A DNA stretch of 34,271 nt from Candidatus Methylomirabilota bacterium (lineage in GTDB: Bacteria; Methylomirabilota; Methylomirabilia; Methylomirabilales; Methylomirabilaceae), in the NCBI GenBank assembly GCA_016207095.1, contig JACQQF010000099.1:1-34271 (forward strand), read 5' to 3'. Below the pieces are notes generated by a model, which was given only the letters and a program-made list of their open reading frames with translations, was not told the origin of the DNA and made no database searches. The number at the start of each line of letters is the position of its first letter. Within the stretch, counting starts at the first letter, position 1. Positions 16,648 through 24,718 of the stretch are shown here, piece after piece. Both the position numbers and the translations under genes were made by a program.

Positions 16648-17097
16648 TTACCGCTTGCCTGCGGAGCCGGTGCCGTCGTGCGAGTAGCGTTCCCCTTCCG
16701 GCTTATCCGTGGCATAGCTATGCACAGTATACCGGATTGTTCGACTCTCTGCCTCCTGGCGTACAAGGCCAAAGCCAGGTTCATGCTTTGGCCGGTTGAC
16801 GATGAAGGACAGCCTGACCGTCTCCCAGCCCCTAGTACTGTCGAACGCGTTGACCTTGATGTAATGATTGGGATGTGCCTTGCTGCAGGCGTTCACCTCA
16901 TACATGACCGCGGCCGGGTCCTTGAGATCGAACATCGGCATCCCCCACATCTCCCAGTAGGTGTTACGCGGGTGCGGGTCATCCGTGAACTCCACATTGA
17001 TGGCCCAGCCCTTGTTCAAACAGTACTCCACCTGCTTCCCGATCTGCTCGTCCGTCAGATCGGGCAGGAATGAAAATGTCCCTTGGGTAATTCTCAT
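16648..17097 (-). CDS. cbbS: Ribulose bisphosphate carboxylase small subunit, red type
   Basis: 149 residues from the ATG at 17097, preceded by a GGGGGGAG Shine-Dalgarno and 20 bases after cbb[32 protein letters not shown] and [27 protein letters not shown] are classic small-subunit features. The C terminus extends beyond the core ([28 protein letters not shown]), which is the additional hairpin that fills the central channel in red-type (form IC/ID) enzymes. The last 15 or so residues are polar and likely disordered. Confidence 0.95.
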   Translation of the reverse strand: MRITQGTFSFLPDLTDEQIGKQVEYCLNKGWAINVEFTDDPHPRNTYWEMWGMPMFDLKDPAAVMYEVNACSKAHPNHYIKVNAFDSTRGWETVRLSFIVNRPKHEPGFGLVRQEAESRTIRYTVHSYATDKPEGERYSHDGTGSAGKR

Positions 17098-17117
17098 GAC
17101 TCCCCCCCCTTCAGACC

Positions 17118-18593
<1,476 letters not shown>

Positions 18594-18684
18594 TCACCTG
18601 GGGGCGGATCACCCCGCCCCACTCCCCGGATGGCACCCCTGCCGGCCTCCGGCTCTCGCTCGTAGTCTCCTGCTGTCGATACAT

Positions 18685-18712
18685 AAAGTCAAATACAAAA
18701 TATTTTGACTTT
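18685..18712. promoter_or_regulatory. Perfect inverted repeat in the cbbL-cbbR intergenic region, probable CbbR operator
   Basis: AAAGTCAAA (18685-18693) and TTTGACTTT (18704-18712) form a perfect 9-bp dyad with a 10-base AT-rich centre. LysR-type regulators bind such T-N11-A type dyads in the divergent promoter region. The right arm contains the -35 box of the cbbR promoter, so binding should repress cbbR; cbbL starts about 100 bases away on the other strand. Confidence 0.75.
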
Positions 18713-18732
18713 CATAGAGTATCCTTTATAAT
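18705..18732 (+). promoter_or_regulatory. Promoter of cbbR
   Basis: TTGACT (18705-18710), a 16-base spacer and TATAAT (18727-18732). The -10 box ends seven bases before the ATG at 18739, so transcription would begin at or next to the start codon, which implies a leaderless mRNA. No Shine-Dalgarno lies before that ATG. Confidence 0.7.
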
Positions 18733-18738
18733 CCATTC

Positions 18739-19671
18739 ATGACCATTCATCAGCTCCGCATCTTCCTGGCGGTCGCCCGCCACAACAGCTATACCCGCGC
18801 CGCCGAGGAGCTGCGTTTGACCCAGCCTGCCGTCTCCGCGCAGGTCCGCGAGCTTGAGAGAACACTTGATTCGACCTTCTTTGAACGGGTCGGCCGGACC
18901 ATCGTGCTGACCGAAGCAGGCAAGGAGCTTCTCGCCTATGCCCAGAAAGTCTGCACGCTGATCGATGAAGCCAGGCTGGTGATGGAGGAGCTCGATGAGC
19001 TGAAGCGGGGGCGTGTCGCCATCGCCGCCGTGAGTACCGCAGGGGCATACGTACTACCGTCCCTCCTCGGCGCATTTCGGCAGCGGCACCCGGGGATCAC
19101 CATCAGCCTGGAGGTCGCAAACCGCGCGACGGTCCAGCGCCGTCTGCTTCAGAACGAGGTCGATCTCATCGTGATGGGGCACCCCCCAGAGGGAGTGCCG
19201 CATGTGGCGGAACCGTTTCTGTCCGACGAGCTGGTGATCGTCGCATCCCCCTCTCATCCTTTAAAACAATCTAAGAAGATCCCGGTAGAGCGGCTGGGAA
19301 AAGAGGTTTTTATCGGCCGCGAGGTCGGATCCGGGACGCGTATCAATGCGGATGAGTTCTTCCGTCAGCAGGGGGTGACGCTCTCGGCTGGAATGGAACT
19401 GGGGGATAACAGCGCGGTCAAGGAGGCCGTAGCGGCCGGGCTGGGGATCGCTCTCCTCTCCCGCCACACCATTCGAATGGAACTGGCGCTCCAGCGCCTG
19501 GTCATCCTGGATGTCAAGGGCCTGCCTCTACGCCGTCAGTGGTACGTGGTCCACCGCCAGGATAAACGACTCAGCCGGGCAGCCGTGGCTTTCAAGGCGT
19601 TCCTCCTCACCTCCGCAGAGGCCATTGTTAGATCCGCCGTCCCCCTTGCCGATGGGAAAGGAACCGGATAG
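18739..19671 (+). CDS. cbbR: LysR-family transcriptional regulator CbbR
   Basis: 310 residues. The N-terminal winged helix-turn-helix (1-60) reads MTIHQLRIFLAVARHNSYTRAAEELRLTQPAVSAQVRELERTLDSTFFER, very typical of CbbR/RbcR proteins. The effector-binding domain follows (about 90-300), with EVGSGTRINADEFF and GLGIALLSRHTI. CbbR activates RuBisCO operons in response to metabolites of the Calvin cycle. It is divergent from cbbLSX and separated by 157 bases that contain the inverted repeat. The promoter suggests leaderless translation. Confidence 0.94.
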   Translation: MTIHQLRIFLAVARHNSYTRAAEELRLTQPAVSAQVRELERTLDSTFFERVGRTIVLTEAGKELLAYAQKVCTLIDEARLVMEELDELKRGRVAIAAVSTAGAYVLPSLLGAFRQRHPGITISLEVANRATVQRRLLQNEVDLIVMGHPPEGVPHVAEPFLSDELVIVASPSHPLKQSKKIPVERLGKEVFIGREVGSGTRINADEFFRQQGVTLSAGMELGDNSAVKEAVAAGLGIALLSRHTIRMELALQRLVILDVKGLPLRRQWYVVHRQDKRLSRAAVAFKAFLLTSAEAIVRSAVPLADGKGTG

Positions 19672-19715
19672 CCTTGAACCACTTCCTTGATAAGTTGACT
19701 GATGATGAAGACGAT

Positions 19716-19745
19716 TTGACACGTCTTGATCCCTCGCCTTATAAT
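19716..19745 (+). promoter_or_regulatory. Promoter of the first toxin-antitoxin operon
   Basis: TTGACA (19716-19721), an 18-base spacer and TATAAT (19740-19745), both boxes matching the sigma-70 consensus. Transcription would start near 19752, ahead of the AbrB-type antitoxin gene. Confidence 0.75.
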
Positions 19746-19783
19746 ACAATTATATGAAAACACAATATTATGGAGGACGCGCG

Positions 19784-20068
19784 ATGCCCGCAGTGAAGAT
19801 CGGCGTGAGCCGACAAGTGGTGATCCCGAAGAACGTACATGATCAGCTTGGGCTTGCTCCAGGCGATTACCTAGAGGTTGAGGTCCGCGCAGGAAAGGTT
19901 GTCCTCACGCCGAAAACGCTCGTGGACAAGCGGATCGAAAAGCGGTTGGCAGAAGCACTTGAGGATTTTCGCAAGGGCCGGACCTACGGTCCGTTCGACT
20001 CAGCAAGAGAGGCCATCCGCTTTCTCCGCACCGAGGTCAGGAAGCGAAAAAAGTCTAAGGCGTCCTGA
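19784..20068 (+). CDS. AbrB/SpoVT-type antitoxin
   Basis: 94 residues from the ATG at 19784, preceded by GGAGG at eight bases; an ATG at 19754 would add ten residues but lacks a ribosome site. The swapped-hairpin DNA-binding domain is at the start (MPAVKIGVSRQVVIPKNVHDQLGLAPGDYLEVEVRAGKVVLTPK, about 1-45). A helical, basic C-terminal arm (about 47-94) should wrap the toxin. It probably neutralises the following RelE-like toxin and represses its own promoter. The stop overlaps the toxin start (TGATG). Confidence 0.85.
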   Translation: MPAVKIGVSRQVVIPKNVHDQLGLAPGDYLEVEVRAGKVVLTPKTLVDKRIEKRLAEALEDFRKGRTYGPFDSAREAIRFLRTEVRKRKKSKAS

Positions 20069-20313
20069 TGCGCCCGCACTTCTCGGAGCGCTTCATCCGA
20101 AGCTACGAGACGGCCCCACTCCATATCCAGCGTGCCTTTGATCGCAAGCTCGATCTCCTGGTTGCAAACCTCCGCCACCCCTCGCTCCGGGCCAAGAAGT
20201 ACGACGAGACCAGAGGCATCTGGCAGGCCCGAGTGGACGGTGGATGGCGCTTTTATTTCAGAGTTGAGGGCGACGTGTACCAGATCCTCGATCTCGTGCC
20301 CCACCCGAAATGA
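20068..20313 (+). CDS. RelE/ParE-superfamily toxin
   Basis: 81 residues. It has the compact RelE fold pattern: FIRSYETAPLHIQRAFDRKLDLLVANLRHPSLRAKKYDETRGIWQARVDGGWRFYFRVEGDVYQILDLVPHPK, with the basic/aromatic strand WRFYFRV and a C-terminal ILDLVPH. Such proteins cleave mRNA on the ribosome or act on gyrase. Histidine near the C terminus and the arginines of the central strands are the probable active residues. Pairing with an AbrB-type rather than RelB-type antitoxin is a known but less common combination. Confidence 0.85.
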   Translation: MRPHFSERFIRSYETAPLHIQRAFDRKLDLLVANLRHPSLRAKKYDETRGIWQARVDGGWRFYFRVEGDVYQILDLVPHPK

Positions 20314-20537
20314 GATGTCCAAGAGCTTCCTCGATGCAGACACCTCTTCTCCTTCGCTCATCCCGAAGGAGGCTGCAGCCATCGTGCGCTTATGCTGACC
20401 AATGTTTGTCGCCAATGGCACCCCCCAAACAATCTTGACAAGCCGCTGGAAACCCGGAAGAGTGACTGCAGCCGTCACAGGCTTGAGGGCCGGGATATGC
20501 TGACCAGCATGCTGAACTGTTAGGCGGAAAGAGCACA

Positions 20538-20774
20538 ATGGACCTCTGGCTCTCTCCCGACATACTCGAGTGGCACCCTTCCTCTATTCGGGGACGTCCA
20601 ATGCCGGACGATCTCTGGCGGCGCGCGTACGTCCACTGGGAACACGCGGACAGCCTCGCTGCCAATGCTGAGATTGACATTTTCCGACCACATTCCAATG
20701 GCAAGATTGTCGAACACTGGAACGTGGTACAGCGCGTGCCTTGGAAATCCGTTGACGAGGACACGATGCTCTGA
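20538..20774 (+). pseudogene. Truncated SnoaL-like/NTF2-fold protein fragment
   Basis: 78 codons. The last 40 residues (AEIDIFRPHSNGKIVEHWNVVQRVPWKSVDEDTML) match the C-terminal end of SnoaL-like proteins, which usually run about 130-150 residues; the N-terminal half of that fold is missing. The first part reads with no familiar features. GTTAGGC (20519-20525), which fits the integron core GTTRRRY, lies just upstream but has no convincing partner site. It is most likely a decayed or rearranged gene. Confidence 0.55.
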
Positions 20775-20816
20775 GCCGGTCTCCGGACTAATTTGGCAAT
20801 CCACAGCTTTGGGACA

Positions 20817-21290
20817 ATGGTAATCAAGCGCGGGTTGATGCTCTTTTGGGCATTGTGGCTCTCGATCGTCTTTATGAGTAACATCGCTGATGGGCTGAAG
20901 GCCCTCAAGGTTCTGCCAGATACGTGGCCATTTGCCTCCGGGAACTATCTCTTCATGGTGAAAGTGACCAATATCTACAACACACCGGAATCGATGGTCG
21001 CCATTCTGTTTTCGGGTGTAGTGATCTGGGAAGGATTGGGGGCGTTACTGTTCTGGCGCTCTTTCCGGGAGTTTAACGGCGTCAACGGCTCAGGGCTGAC
21101 CACAGTGTACACCGCCTTTGGTGTAAGCCTGGCATTGTGGGCAGCGTTTGTGATCGCCGATGAGATCTTTGTCGCCTATAAGACTGCAAACGTGGAAGGA
21201 ACACACATGAGCGTCTTTGCCTCACAGTTGATTTCTCTGCTCGTCCTGCGGCTATTGCCCGATGAGTCGGTGAAAAGTGATTCGTTGTGA
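20817..21290 (+). CDS. Predicted four-helix membrane protein, function unknown
   Basis: 157 residues from the ATG at 20817; a TTG at 20793 is also in frame. Four hydrophobic segments are visible (about 2-19, 54-75, 95-115, 130-147). Notable features are MSNIADGLKALKVLPDTWPFASGNYLFM and a conserved-looking VIWEGLGALLFWRSF segment. It resembles small conserved membrane proteins often seen in accessory regions, but I do not recognise a named family with confidence. Neighbouring fragments suggest it came with horizontally acquired DNA. Confidence 0.6.
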   Translation: MVIKRGLMLFWALWLSIVFMSNIADGLKALKVLPDTWPFASGNYLFMVKVTNIYNTPESMVAILFSGVVIWEGLGALLFWRSFREFNGVNGSGLTTVYTAFGVSLALWAAFVIADEIFVAYKTANVEGTHMSVFASQLISLLVLRLLPDESVKSDSL

Positions 21291-21366
21291 TGCATCCAGC
21301 TAAGAACCTGTCAAACGAATGGGACCACACCCCATGACAGAAGATCAGATGTAGAATGGGTTTGAG

Positions 21367-21579
21367 GTGATGATCATTGCGGTGATCTTAGGTCTTCTGA
21401 CCGGTCCATACCTTGTCCTCACGGTAGTTCACCGAGTATGGGGCAGTATCAGGATCGAGCCGCATCTACGCGGACGGGTCAGTTTGGCGATCGTGTTTGT
21501 CTTTACCGGCCTAGGGCACTTCATCAAGACTGAACCAATGCTCCAGATGTTGCCGGCCTGGGTTACGTCTCGTGAGTGA
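21367..21579 (+). pseudogene. N-terminal fragment of a DoxX-like membrane protein
   Basis: 70 codons with GAGGTG before the ATG. The sequence GRVSLAIVFVFTGLGHFIKTEPMLQMLPAWV is the first membrane-spanning unit of DoxX-type proteins, which normally have four helices and about 130 residues. Here the frame stops soon after the point where the second helix should begin, and no continuation is visible before the next gene. It is probably a 3'-truncated remnant. Confidence 0.55.
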
Positions 21580-21609
21580 GAACAGCAGCGAATCAAAGGA
21601 GGGAGTGCG

Positions 21610-22257
21610 ATGGCGTCAACCAAAGAGGAATCAAAACCGACCATAGAGTGTTCCCCGAACGGTCCATACCTCGTCAGGAACCTACAGAACCTTCGAAACT
21701 CGAAGGGTGAGAGTATCCCCACCAAGCCTGTGATTGCTCTCTGTCGATGTGGTGGCTCTGCGAAGAAGCCGTTCTGTGATGGCACACATTCAAAGCTCGG
21801 CTTTTCCAGCCAGAAGGCCTCCGAGGGTACCAGGGACAAGCGGCAGGACTACGTGGGGAAAGGAATAGCGATTCACGACAACCGATCTATCTGTTCTCAC
21901 GCCGGATTCTGTACGGACCGGTTGGCCTCCGTCTTCCGGGTGAAGACGAAGCCCTGGATTGACCCGGATGGCGCTGGGGTTGGTGAGATCATTGAAGCCG
22001 TAAGAAGATGCCCGTCCGGAGCACTGAGCTATTCCATCGACGGGGTGGAGCATCGGGATCAAGATCGGGAACCCATGATCACAGTCTCGAAGGATGGGCC
22101 CTACTCCGTGACTGGCGGCGTCAAGTTGGAAGACGAGTCTCGGGCCGAGGGAGCGTCGGAGGAACATTACACGCTGTGTCGGTGTGGCGCGTCCAAGAAC
22201 AAGCCGTTTTGTGACGGCACACATTGGTACGTCAAGTTCACGGACGACAAGAACTAG
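21610..22257 (+). CDS. CDGSH iron-sulfur protein with a central Fer4_19-like domain
   Basis: 215 residues with GGAGGG before the ATG. Two CDGSH zinc-finger-type [2Fe-2S] motifs flank a middle ferredoxin-like segment. Motif 1: C45-x-C47...PFC56DGTH60. Motif 2: C190-x-C192...PFC201DGTH205. Between them, C95 (ICSHAGFC101) and C134 (RRCPSGALSY) with PWIDPDGA belong to the divergent mono-cluster ferredoxin domain (Fer4_19). CDGSH clusters, held by three Cys and one His, work in redox sensing or electron and cluster transfer. The protein is probably cytoplasmic; no signal is visible. The physiological partner is unknown. Confidence 0.88.
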   Translation: MASTKEESKPTIECSPNGPYLVRNLQNLRNSKGESIPTKPVIALCRCGGSAKKPFCDGTHSKLGFSSQKASEGTRDKRQDYVGKGIAIHDNRSICSHAGFCTDRLASVFRVKTKPWIDPDGAGVGEIIEAVRRCPSGALSYSIDGVEHRDQDREPMITVSKDGPYSVTGGVKLEDESRAEGASEEHYTLCRCGASKNKPFCDGTHWYVKFTDDKN

Positions 22258-22304
22258 GCTGAGGCGATGTTCAGACCCAACTAGAGAGAAGAAAAGGCGG
22301 CCAC

Positions 22305-22333
22305 TTGACGCCATAACGTCATAGAGGTATACT
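22305..22333 (+). promoter_or_regulatory. Promoter and operator of the second toxin-antitoxin operon
   Basis: TTGACG (22305-22310), a 17-base spacer and TATACT (22328-22333). TGACG-N6-CGTCA (22306-22321) is a dyad that overlaps the -35 box and is a likely operator for the ribbon-helix-helix antitoxin. The -10 box ends seven bases before the ATG, so the transcript may be leaderless. Confidence 0.65.
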
Positions 22334-22339
22334 CTCGAT

Positions 22340-22573
22340 ATGAAATCAGCCCCGAAAAGAGCGACGGTGTATTTCGATTCTCAGATCCACAGAGCATTGC
22401 GACTCAAGGCGGCCGAGACAGATCGGTCTGTCTCGAACCTCGTCAACGACGCGGTGAGGATGAGCTTGGCCGAAGACGCGGAAGATCTTGCTGCGTTTGA
22501 GGAAAGGGCAAGAGAGCCCAATCTCGCCTTTGAGGACATGCTCAAGGATCTGAGGAAACGTGGCAAGTTATAG
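22340..22573 (+). CDS. Ribbon-helix-helix (CopG-like) antitoxin
   Basis: 77 residues. The N-terminal beta strand and two helices KRATVYFDSQIHRALRLKAAETDRSVSNLVNDAVRMSL (about 6-43) form the ribbon-helix-helix DNA-binding unit. The acidic C-terminal tail (AEDAEDLAAFEERAREPNLAFEDMLKDLRKRGKL) should bind the toxin. The gene overlaps the toxin by 14 bases. No Shine-Dalgarno is present and the promoter lies directly in front of the ATG, which suits leaderless translation. Autorepression at the dyad is inferred. Confidence 0.85.
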   Translation: MKSAPKRATVYFDSQIHRALRLKAAETDRSVSNLVNDAVRMSLAEDAEDLAAFEERAREPNLAFEDMLKDLRKRGKL

Positions 22574-22826
22574 GATTCTGATTAAAGCCTCTGCTGCCAA
22601 AGAGATCGAAGCTGCCCCCAAGAACGATCGGCTCCGGATCGTTAGGCGCATCCAGGCCCTTTCCTCCGAGCCCAGGCCACCTGGCTGCGAAAAGCTTACC
22701 GGCCAGGACAAGTACAGAGTCCGACAAGGACAATATCGAATCGTGTATTCGATCTCTGAGGTCGAATTAACTGTGCTTGTGGTGAAGGTGGGTCACAGGC
22801 GAGACGTCTACCGGCAAGATATCTAG
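22560..22826 (+). CDS. RelE/ParE-family toxin
   Basis: 88 residues from a GTG within the antitoxin gene. The sequence YRILIKASAAKEIEAAPKNDRLRIVRRIQALSSEPRPPGCEKLTGQDKYRVRQGQYRIVYSISEVELTVLVVKVGHRRDVYR is a textbook RelE fold: KLTG.D.YRVR.G.YRIVY strand pair and the VGHRRDVYR end, where the catalytic arginine and tyrosine residues of ribosome-dependent mRNases lie. Its stop codon is followed immediately, in the same frame, by the integrase remnant, which suggests that the module inserted into or replaced part of that gene. Confidence 0.9.
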   Translation: MASYRILIKASAAKEIEAAPKNDRLRIVRRIQALSSEPRPPGCEKLTGQDKYRVRQGQYRIVYSISEVELTVLVVKVGHRRDVYRQDI

Positions 22827-22850
22827 CAGGCCGTTCCAACTCACGATCGC

Positions 22851-23039
22851 CATAATCGCCACTCCTTTCCAACGTCTCTTCTCAAAGGCGGCTGCGACAT
22901 CCGGACGATCCAAGAACCCTTCGGCCACAAAGATGTGAGCACCACCATGATCTACACTCATGTGCTCAACCGTGGAGGCCGCGGCGTACGCAGTCCGGCC
23001 GATGGCCTCTGGCCCTCCCGCCTGATGGCCGCGCCCTGA
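22851..23039 (+). pseudogene. intI: Integron integrase (IntI) C-terminal remnant
   Basis: An open frame directly after the toxin stop translates as [19 protein letters not shown], then [21 protein letters not shown] and [11 protein letters not shown] before TGA at 23037-23039. This is the conserved end of integron-type tyrosine recombinases: the box II RHSF arginine region, the GHKDVSTT histidine and the MIYTH nucleophile tyrosine, followed by the [11 protein letters not shown] tail characteristic of IntI. About 80% of the protein is missing on the 5' side, and no start codon or ribosome site belongs to it. It is therefore a pseudogene. Confidence 0.85.
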
Positions 23040-23043
23040 GGTA

Positions 23044-23169
23044 CTATACTGACAATAGCTGCTGTGTTCGACGGGTCTCGAGCTTTAGGATATTCTTGCT
23101 AAGGTATAAGAATCGCAGCAAAATAACCTTCGGCATTAAGGCATCAGCATCCTGCTATACTGTCAATAG
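23044..23169 (+). repeat. 15-bp direct repeat bracketing the attI-like interval
   Basis: CTATACTGACAATAG at 23044-23058 and CTATACTGTCAATAG at 23155-23169 differ in one base and lie 111 bases apart start to start. Each has inverted CTAT/ATAG ends. One copy abuts the integrase remnant and the other ends at the attI-like core. The second copy contains TATACT with an upstream TG, so it may be an extended -10 promoter for the first cassette. Confidence 0.6.
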
Positions 23170-23175
23170 TTGGGG
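23169..23175 (+). other. attI-like core site at the first cassette boundary
   Basis: GTTGGGG resembles the integron core GTTRRRY, and TTGGGGC on the cassette side matches, with one extra G, the complement of the 5' core (GCCCAAC) of the cassette's own attC at 24221. That is the relationship expected for a cassette inserted at attI. Confidence 0.5.
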
Positions 23176-23181
23176 CTCTTG

Positions 23182-24216
23182 ATGGCCACCAAGCGGCAGC
23201 ACTTTATCCCGCGATTCTTGCAGGAAGGCTTCGCTAGCCATACGAGGGGCGGTGCAGCACTCACATGGGTCCACCGGAAAGGAGGGCCGCCCTTCAATTC
23301 GAACATCATTAACGTCGGAGTCGAGGGGTTCTTCTACACGGAGGGCGATGACACGCAGGCGGATGACCTCATCACCGATGCGGAGGATCTGTTCAGTACC
23401 TTAGTGCGGAACCTTAGGACGAGCACGCCCGCTGCAGTATCAGATTCTCAGCTCCCACGTTTGATTAGTCATCTCGAAGTACGCACGAGGCATGTGAGGC
23501 AGAGTTTCCTGCGGGCGGGTGACTTCCTAGTCTCGAGGCTTCTTGATTTCATGGCCGACGAGCACGCATTCACCGCCTACTTGGAAAGAAAGCTCTGGAA
23601 CGATCCATCCATATTTCGGGAGTCCCTGTCCAAGGAACTGGCCAAACAGGGCCTTCCACAGGCGTTACTTCAGCCGCTCATCAACCTAAGCGCTCCGCTC
23701 CTGCCTGCGTTCATCGCGCAGCTCAGACCGAACCTGCCCAAGCTCGCCGAGGCACTACGCTCAACCCTGCCGAAGGCACTGAAGGACGGCGCCAAGTCCG
23801 GTCACATAAGGGTACTGAAAGAGGCGATCTCACCTGAAACCAGAATCCAGCGATACGAGAGTCTTACCTATTCTGTCGTCGAAGCTTCCGACGGCCCTCT
23901 CATCCTAGGAGATTCGGTGGTCCTATTTCGTATCGAAGGGCCAAGACCCTACAAGGCGTTTCTAGATAAGGACGACGCTCTGACCGCGGTTTTTCTGCCG
24001 CTTAGCTCCACGAGGGCCCTTATTGGCACACACGAAGGCGCCAGCGTGCTTCCGCCCGACCTTCGCCAAGCATTGGCCCGCTGCGCGCTGGAGTACTTCA
24101 TAGCCGCAGAGAGGTCTGATGCAAACGACCTCCTCAAAGAGGAGATTGGCGAAGATGCGGCTCTTCTCTCGAGAGCAGAGCTGGAAGAGATAATCACCGA
24201 ACTGATGAGGGAGTAG
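23182..24216 (+). CDS. DUF4238 family protein, integron cassette gene
   Basis: 344 residues from the ATG at 23182 (a TTG at 23170 lies inside the core site and is unlikely). The N terminus MATKRQHFIPRFLQEGFA is the diagnostic start of DUF4238 proteins. The rest is mixed alpha/beta with a helical middle (about 100-210) and a later segment GPLILGDSVVLF...TAVFLPLSSTRALIGTH that recurs in the family. The biochemical function is unknown; members occur often in accessory and defence-associated regions. No export signal is present. It is followed five bases after its stop by attC, which is typical of a gene cassette. Confidence 0.8.
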   Translation: MATKRQHFIPRFLQEGFASHTRGGAALTWVHRKGGPPFNSNIINVGVEGFFYTEGDDTQADDLITDAEDLFSTLVRNLRTSTPAAVSDSQLPRLISHLEVRTRHVRQSFLRAGDFLVSRLLDFMADEHAFTAYLERKLWNDPSIFRESLSKELAKQGLPQALLQPLINLSAPLLPAFIAQLRPNLPKLAEALRSTLPKALKDGAKSGHIRVLKEAISPETRIQRYESLTYSVVEASDGPLILGDSVVLFRIEGPRPYKAFLDKDDALTAVFLPLSSTRALIGTHEGASVLPPDLRQALARCALEYFIAAERSDANDLLKEEIGEDAALLSRAELEEIITELMRE

Positions 24217-24220
24217 AGAG

Positions 24221-24283
24221 GCCCAACCACGCCTCCCAGCGGACGCGCCGCGGGCGGCGCGCCGCTGAAGGGAAGCGTTGCAC
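24221..24283 (+). other. Integron attC recombination site
   Basis: 63 bases. R'' is GCCCAAC (24221-24227), fitting RYYYAAC, and R' is GTTGCAC (24277-24283), one base from GTTRRRY. In between, CAGCGGACGCGCCG and CGGCGCGCCGCTG form a nearly perfect hairpin with a short GG/CG loop and one unpaired A in the left arm, the extrahelical base that guides strand choice by IntI. Length and structure are canonical. It closes the DUF4238 cassette. Confidence 0.85.
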
Positions 24284-24301
24284 GGGGCCCGAGTAGAACT
24301 G

Positions 24302-24718
24302 ATGAGCCTTGCCATCCTCGAGCAAATCACCCGGGAACTGCCAGCTAAGCTTAGCGGCGACGTCGTCAGCTACGCGAAAAGCGTAGAGGCAGCACTCCCC
24401 GAGATCTTTCGGACCGCTGATGTGCGCCGGACCGATGAGCTCGCGCGACAGCTCGTCTTCATCGCGGGCGTGAAGAAGCTCTACTCAATCTGCTCTTCCA
24501 GCTTCTGGATCCTAGAGAACTCCTTGCACGCGCTCCGTCATCAAGCGCAAGAGGTGCGACTCGGCTCCCTGATCGTTTCGCGAGGATCACCGTACTTCCG
24601 CCGACTTCAGCAGCTCCAGACGGATTTGGTCGAGATCTTAAGTGAGCAGGGCCTCTTCGAGTTCATGGAGCTTGGGTCGTACTCCGAGATCGTGAGGCGG
24701 CTATCTCGTGAACGTTGA
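24302..24718 (+). CDS. Unknown helical protein, first gene of the second cassette
   Basis: 138 residues from the ATG at 24302, 18 bases after attC; a TTG at 24278 lies in the core site and is unlikely. The protein appears all-helical, for example LAILEQITRELPAKLSGDVVSYAKSVEAALPEIF and RRLQQLQTDLVEILSEQGLFEFMEL. There are no membrane segments, signal or known motif. The downstream gene overlaps its end by 11 bases, so the two are translationally coupled and probably work together. I do not recognise a family. Confidence 0.7.
   Translation: MSLAILEQITRELPAKLSGDVVSYAKSVEAALPEIFRTADVRRTDELARQLVFIAGVKKLYSICSSSFWILENSLHALRHQAQEVRLGSLIVSRGSPYFRRLQQLQTDLVEILSEQGLFEFMELGSYSEIVRRLSRER

Noticed and set aside
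16632-16784. Longer CbbX beginning at 16784
   Set aside because: It would run inside cbbS and gives an unusual N-terminal extension; the ATG at 16631 gives the family length and places Y114 correctly.
20390-20908. 172-codon minus-strand frame as a real gene
   Set aside because: Its composition is random and the opposite strand carries the SnoaL-like fragment and a membrane-protein start.
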